Assembly: GCA_902363145.1 (NCBI GenBank)
Contig: CABIZB010000013.1
Location: forward strand, 1-9,398
From: Oscillospiraceae bacterium
GTDB taxonomy: Bacteria; Bacillota; Clostridia; Oscillospirales; Ruminococcaceae
DNA: 9,398 nucleotides
Direction: 5' to 3'
Part shown: positions 6,451 to 9,398 of the stretch, piece by piece
Position numbering within the stretch: position 1 is the stretch's first letter
Layout: each line of letters opens with the position of its first letter
Translations under genes and position numbers: made by a program
The notes under the pieces: model-generated
Told to the model about the DNA's origin: nothing
What the model saw: only the letters and a program-made list of their open reading frames with translations
Database searches by the model: none

Positions 6451-8475
6451 TTATTTGCCATACCAACAAACTTTGTCATACTTTATCGTGTCATCATCAA
6501 ATGTTGCTTTTGCAGTAATAGTATTTTTCTCATTTTTATTTATATTAACATTGTTCCATACAAAAACAGTATCATTGCTATTTGGCAATTCGCTCCGTTT
6601 TATTATGCCAAGTGACCTGTCGTTCACGATAAGTTCAACACTTTGTGCATTTGAATATATCTTTATAAATGGTACATTGCAAGGTCTTACGTTATGACGG
6701 CGCTCAGTAATGTAGATAGTTTTCTCACTGCTCCATACAGATCTGTAAAAGAAATACGCATCTTTGGGTATGCGTTCTCTCGTGCATAGACCCTTATCAT
6801 TCTGTCCTATCGTATCGCCCTCTTCACGACCACTGGAAGGAAAATCAAACATACACCATACAAATGCTGCCCAAAGATATTTTCTTGCAGAAAATTGCCG
6901 CCAAACAATTTCGTGCAGCTGTGACTGATAATTTTCATAATGACGAGCTCCATTCGGGTCAATATCGTTCAGCCAGTCTATGCTGTCCTTGTGCTGTGTT
7001 AGGGCTCCGCCACCGCCGTATTCAGAAATGCATATCGGACGTTTTTCCTTTGAATTATGGTATAAGTCAAGCCATTCTCCGAAATGTTCTGCATCGCCTG
7101 CTTCCTTATACCAACCGAAATAACGGTTATATCCTACGACATCTGTGGGAAGCTGCAAAAATCTGCCATAGAACTGATTGTCTGCATAAGTTTTCAGCCT
7201 TGTGTTGTCCTCCTTGCAGGCAAGCTCATAAAGTTCTTGGTATAAAGCAAAAATTTCATCAGACATTTGGTGAAGTTCATTAGATATTCCCCATAAGATG
7301 ATTGATGGATGATTGTAATTCTGCCTGATAAGCTCAATAAGCTGCTGTTTTGCATTTTCTGCAAAGCCATCTGCAAGAATGTGACGTTCGCTTTCATCCG
7401 GAGACATTTTGTTTATAATCCCTATCTCTGTCCAAACACAAATACCGAAATCGTCACACAGTGAATATTCCTGACTGCAATGCTGATAATGAGCCATTCT
7501 TACAGCGTTGCAACCCATATCACGAATAATTCCATAATCACGTTCACGTTGGATATTTGTCATTGCCCAGCCGCTTTCAAAGCTGTCTTGATGATAGTTC
7601 ACACCATGAAGAGGATAAGACTTTCCGTTAAGGAAAAAACCATCCTCAGGGTTAATATGATATGTCCTTATGCCAAAATTTTCGGATACCATATCTGTTG
7701 CTTTGTCCCCATAAAATAGGGTGACTTCGGCACGATACAGACAGGGAGAGTTTACACCATCCCACAACTGCGGAGCAGATATTTTTTTCGAAAGTCTAAG
7801 CCTGTCGCTTTCTGTATGTCCACACATCTCTGCAACAGGCTTTCCGTCCGGGGCAAAAATTACGGCCTTTGCCTCTATGTTGTTGGCGGAATCAAGCTTT
7901 ATCAGTACATCAATGTCTGCACTGTCTGATGTAATATTATGTGGTGTGATGTAGACTCCGCAGGAACCACTGTCCTCCAGTGCAATGTGAACAGGATCGG
8001 CGGCAATTAATTTAACTTCTCGGTACAATCCACCCATTTTTGTAAAATCGCCCTGTTCAGTAATTGGAGCAATGTAATTTGTGGGTGAATTGTCAACAAG
8101 GACTGCGATTTGGTTTTTTCTGTCATAGTGTACATAATTCGTTATGTTTATGCGAAAAGCAGAATAGCCTCCATCGTGTTTTCCGGCAAAAAAGCCATTC
8201 ACAAACACTTTAGCAGTAGTGTTGGCTCCCCCGAATTCAATGTATAGTGCCTTGCCCTTGTATTTTGTAGAAAGCTCCAAATCTCGGCGGTAACAGGTCA
8301 GTCCTTTATAATAGCTGCTTGTTACACTATCAGTTGCATTAAAAGTGTGAGGCAGGCAGATCTTTTCCCATGAGCAATCGTCAAATTCGGGGGTAACTGC
8401 ATCATTTTCGCTTATTCCCAGATCATATATCTTGGCAAAGCGCCATCCGTTGTTAAGTTCTATTTCAGTTCGCAT
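6451..8475 (-). CDS. Glycoside hydrolase family 2, probable beta-galactosidase
   Basis: A 674-residue retaining beta-glycosidase. Domains in order: sugar-binding jelly roll (about 1-157), immunoglobulin-like domain (about 165-270), TIM barrel (about 275-575), and a C-terminal beta domain like those added to many GH2 beta-galactosidases (about 585-674). The predicted acid/base is E400 in WGISNE, following the NHPSIILWGISNE pattern, and the nucleophile is E485 in ICISEYGGGG. The stretch GQNDKGLCTRER (N559, K561) is common in GH2 beta-galactosidases. No signal peptide is visible, so it is cytoplasmic. The ATG at 8475 follows AAGGG 9 bases upstream and a near-consensus promoter. It is more AT-rich than the GH31 gene, suggesting a different history. 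Removing beta-galactose from xyloglucan side chains would expose xylose for the GH31 enzyme, which is inferred. Beta-glucuronidase or another GH2 specificity cannot be excluded. Confidence 0.92.
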   Translation of the reverse strand: MRTEIELNNGWRFAKIYDLGISENDAVTPEFDDCSWEKICLPHTFNATDSVTSSYYKGLTCYRRDLELSTKYKGKALYIEFGGANTTAKVFVNGFFAGKHDGGYSAFRINITNYVHYDRKNQIAVLVDNSPTNYIAPITEQGDFTKMGGLYREVKLIAADPVHIALEDSGSCGVYITPHNITSDSADIDVLIKLDSANNIEAKAVIFAPDGKPVAEMCGHTESDRLRLSKKISAPQLWDGVNSPCLYRAEVTLFYGDKATDMVSENFGIRTYHINPEDGFFLNGKSYPLHGVNYHQDSFESGWAMTNIQRERDYGIIRDMGCNAVRMAHYQHCSQEYSLCDDFGICVWTEIGIINKMSPDESERHILADGFAENAKQQLIELIRQNYNHPSIILWGISNELHQMSDEIFALYQELYELACKEDNTRLKTYADNQFYGRFLQLPTDVVGYNRYFGWYKEAGDAEHFGEWLDLYHNSKEKRPICISEYGGGGALTQHKDSIDWLNDIDPNGARHYENYQSQLHEIVWRQFSARKYLWAAFVWCMFDFPSSGREEGDTIGQNDKGLCTRERIPKDAYFFYRSVWSSEKTIYITERRHNVRPCNVPFIKIYSNAQSVELIVNDRSLGIIKRSELPNSNDTVFVWNNVNINKNEKNTITAKATFDDDTIKYDKVCWYGK

Positions 8476-8532
8476 AAATATTTTCCCTTAAATTATAGTT
8501 GCTGTATGTTGTTTATCTTTCGGATTTATTTC

Positions 8533-8561
8533 ATTATACCCTAAATTAAAAATGTAGTCAA
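8533..8561 (-). promoter_or_regulatory. Near-consensus sigma-A promoter of the GH2 gene
   Basis: Read on the minus strand, TTGACT (8561-8556) and TATAAT (8538-8533) are separated by exactly 17 bases. Transcription should start near 8526, giving a leader of about 50 bases before the ATG at 8475. No operator-like repeat stands out, so expression may be fairly constitutive, unlike the weak-looking GH31 promoter. Confidence 0.85.
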
Positions 8562-8613
8562 GAGAGGACAATACCAATAAATATACTGTGGTGTAATATT
8601 TTATCAGTCATAA

Positions 8614-8727
8614 TTTTATGTTCCCAAGAATGAGTTTATTGAAGATAATGGGAAAACATTTTTGTGTTCAGATTTGAAAATACCTGTAAGTTCATTGATG
8701 CTTCTACATGCTGAACACTGTATGTAA
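8614..8727 (+). other. Doubtful short open frame, possible 3' remnant of a gene
   Basis: The 300-base gap between the GH2 and zinc-ribbon genes holds the GH2 promoter, this frame and a hairpin. The frame follows a TAA at 8611-8613 and reads FYVPKNEFIEDNGKTF, then LCSDLKIPVSSLMLLHAEHC and M, to a stop at 8725-8727. It has no start codon near its beginning and no ribosome binding site. The residue make-up looks protein-like, and a hairpin with a T run follows, so it might be the tail of a deleted gene. An open frame of this length is also easily found by chance in such DNA. I do not recognise the sequence. Confidence 0.15.
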
Positions 8728-8751
8728 ATTTTTATTTTGCATATGGTATTT

Positions 8752-8777
8752 GTTTCTTGATATATAAAGAAACTTTT
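8752..8777. terminator. Weak AT-rich hairpin with a short plus-strand T run
   Basis: GTTTCTT (8752-8758) pairs with AAGAAAC (8767-8773) around the loop GATATATA, followed by TTTT on the plus strand. It lies next to the stop of the minus-strand zinc-ribbon gene at 8776. It could act as a weak terminator for either strand, but the stem is short and poor in G and C. Confidence 0.3.
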
Positions 8778-9186
8778 ATGTAGTGTGTTTTTTTAGTTGT
8801 TTAGCCAGATCCTGCAAATCCTGACAAGCATCAAAGCACATCCGGTTATAGCGGTCAATATCATCGGAGCTGCTTTTTACGGTCAGTCCACGCTTGACAG
8901 CCCGTATCTTTTCCCTATGCTCATCAAAAGCCCTGTTGTATTTTTCAAGCAGTTCTGGAGAATCGGAGAGCTTCTTGCGGTAGCTCCTGCACTTGTTGTC
9001 AAAATTGAGATATGCCTCCTTTATCGGGTCTTTCATAGCACGCTTTTTGTAATCATCATTAGCCTTGTATAAACGCTCTTTCTTGCAGGTTGAACGTCCG
9101 CAGGTCAGAGAAGCATTTGAGCGATTGGTAATCATAAGCTGCCCGCAGTTTTCGCAGTTGGTAACTATTCGTCCTGCATCGGACAT
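8776..9186 (-). CDS. Zinc-ribbon protein resembling the C-terminal part of DUF6076-type proteins, probably 5'-truncated
   Basis: The 136-residue frame starts with a treble-clef-like metal site: C11-x2-C14 and C29-x4-C34 in CENCGQLMITNRSNASLTCG and RSTCKKE. A charged, helical tail follows. The cysteine layout and the CENCG...CGRSTCKKE pattern recall the C-terminal end of DUF6076-type proteins, which are normally much longer, with a large N-terminal domain of unknown function. The ATG at 9186 has no ribosome binding site at a normal distance (AGAGG is about 22 bases away). The frame stays open upstream, adding residues such as YTYVDI that also fit the family. The apparent left end of an IS630-like element lies immediately upstream, so the gene was probably cut by its insertion and only the 3' part remains. 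Family naming is tentative; the metal site is directly visible. Function is unknown. Confidence 0.6.
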   Translation of the reverse strand: MSDAGRIVTNCENCGQLMITNRSNASLTCGRSTCKKERLYKANDDYKKRAMKDPIKEAYLNFDNKCRSYRKKLSDSPELLEKYNRAFDEHREKIRAVKRGLTVKSSSDDIDRYNRMCFDACQDLQDLAKQLKKHTT

Positions 9187-9211
9187 AATATCAACATAGG
9201 TATACCAACCT

Positions 9212-9250
9212 CTATTACAATATATCTGAATATGTGATATAATGTAATAG
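9212..9250. repeat. 39-base near-perfect palindrome over the transposase promoter
   Basis: CTATTACA (9212-9219) and TATATC (9221-9226) pair with GATATA (9236-9241) and TGTAATAG (9243-9250). Fourteen of 15 positions match, the exception being an A-A pair (9220/9242), around a 9-base centre. The right arm contains the -10 box, and the transposase ribosome binding site begins at 9251. Confidence 0.8.
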
Positions 9251-9257
9251 GGTGATC
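9214..9257 (+). promoter_or_regulatory. Transposase promoter (extended -10) and ribosome binding site
   Basis: TGATATAAT at 9235-9243 is a perfect -10 box (TATAAT, 9238-9243) with the extended TGn element. ATTACA (9214-9219) is a four-of-six -35 at 18 bases. The ribosome binding site GGTGATC (9251-9257) matches seven bases of the usual anti-Shine-Dalgarno complement and ends 3 bases before the ATG at 9261, which is closer than ideal. Transcription from this promoter would begin near 9250, so its own message would lack the upstream palindrome. Confidence 0.65.
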
Positions 9258-9267
9258 AAAATGTCAA
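9239..9267 (-). promoter_or_regulatory. Possible outward promoter from the IS end
   Basis: On the minus strand TTGACA (9267-9262) is a perfect -35, and CATTAT (9244-9239), a four-of-six -10, lies 17 bases away. It overlaps the transposase promoter and points out of the element toward the zinc-ribbon gene. It would put the transcription start near 9232, about 45 bases before the ATG at 9186. The -35 overlaps the transposase start codon, so it may be fortuitous. Confidence 0.35.
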
Positions 9268-9398
9268 AGGTTCCAATTAAAATAGAAATAAGCGCAAAAG
9301 AAGATGCAATCACATATTATGAAAAAACAATGGGCTCAAATATAACTATTCAAAAAAGAGCTACAGTGCTTTACTATGCATCAAAAGGCGCAGAAAGC
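9261..9398 (+). CDS. IS630-like transposase, N-terminal part (cut by the window edge)
   Basis: Only 46 codons are visible, starting MSKVPIKIEISAKEDAITYY. The segment ITIQKRATVLYYASKGAES resembles the beginning of the N-terminal helix-turn-helix of IS630-family transposases (pattern: R-A-x-x-L, then x-x-G-x-S), which bind the terminal repeats before the DDE catalytic domain. The catalytic domain lies outside the window, so the family call rests on this short stretch and on TA-rich, palindromic sequence upstream. The start is well supported by GGTGATC. Another helix-turn-helix protein (IS-encoded or not) is possible. Its position suggests that it interrupted the zinc-ribbon gene on the opposite strand. 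Confidence 0.6.
   Translation, partial: MSKVPIKIEISAKEDAITYYEKTMGSNITIQKRATVLYYASKGAES

Larger units (their letters stand above)
9201..9398 (+). mobile_element. Left end of an IS630-like insertion sequence (continues past the window)
   Basis: The start of the transposase, its promoter and a palindromic leader indicate the left end of an insertion sequence. Elements of this family insert at TA, and the sequence TATACCAACCTCTA beginning at 9201 is a plausible terminal repeat. The boundary is an estimate and could be any TA between about 9187 and 9215. The right end and the matching inverted repeat are outside the window. Confidence 0.5.

Noticed and set aside
6790..6800. N-x-K in the GH2 protein (N559, K561) as a sign of beta-glucuronidase
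   Set aside because: The same NDKG pattern is common in GH2 beta-galactosidases with this architecture, so it does not decide the substrate.

Overview
The window reads as chromosomal sequence from a low- to mid-GC, plant-fibre-degrading gut or rumen Bacillota, most like Ruminococcus and its relatives. I base this on strong AGGAGG-type ribosome binding sites, the style of the glycoside hydrolases, and debris from an integrative conjugative element (ICE) of the Firmicutes type. The species is inferred by eye and was not tested against a database.

Layout from left to right. Positions 1-105 are an AT-rich edge with a 9-base motif repeated every 33 bases. Positions 106-1710 hold an internal piece of a giant ICE helicase. 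It lacks both ends, and its open frame runs on only by accident, antisense through the next gene. From 1759 to 4802 an AraC-family regulator (minus strand) and a GH31 alpha-xylosidase (plus strand) diverge from an AT-rich control region. A hairpin and a 202-base inverted-repeat element resembling a MITE (4902-5103) fill the gap before an MFS transporter (5181-6362). A strong bidirectional terminator (6363-6401) then separates the transporter from a convergent GH2 beta-galactosidase-like gene (6451-8475, minus strand) that has its own near-consensus promoter. Positions 8476-8775 contain only that promoter, a weak hairpin and a doubtful short reading frame. The right end carries a zinc-ribbon gene that looks cut at its 5' end (8776-9186, minus strand) and the start of an IS630-like transposase (9261 to the window end).

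The working hypothesis is a small carbohydrate-use block: regulator, intracellular alpha-xylosidase, sugar importer and beta-galactosidase. This set fits the breakdown of xyloglucan oligosaccharides, where galactose is removed before the exposed xylose side chains. The genes are not one operon. They are three transcription units (araC; GH31; MFS, with GH2 convergent to it) lying among remains of mobile elements on both sides and in the middle.

The most interesting non-coding signals are the MITE-like element and the left end of the IS630-like element. The latter has a near-perfect 39-base palindrome overlapping the transposase promoter and abutting the ribosome binding site, and it may drive transcription outward as well. 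I found no RNA genes, CRISPR array, or convincing new defence or biosynthetic system.
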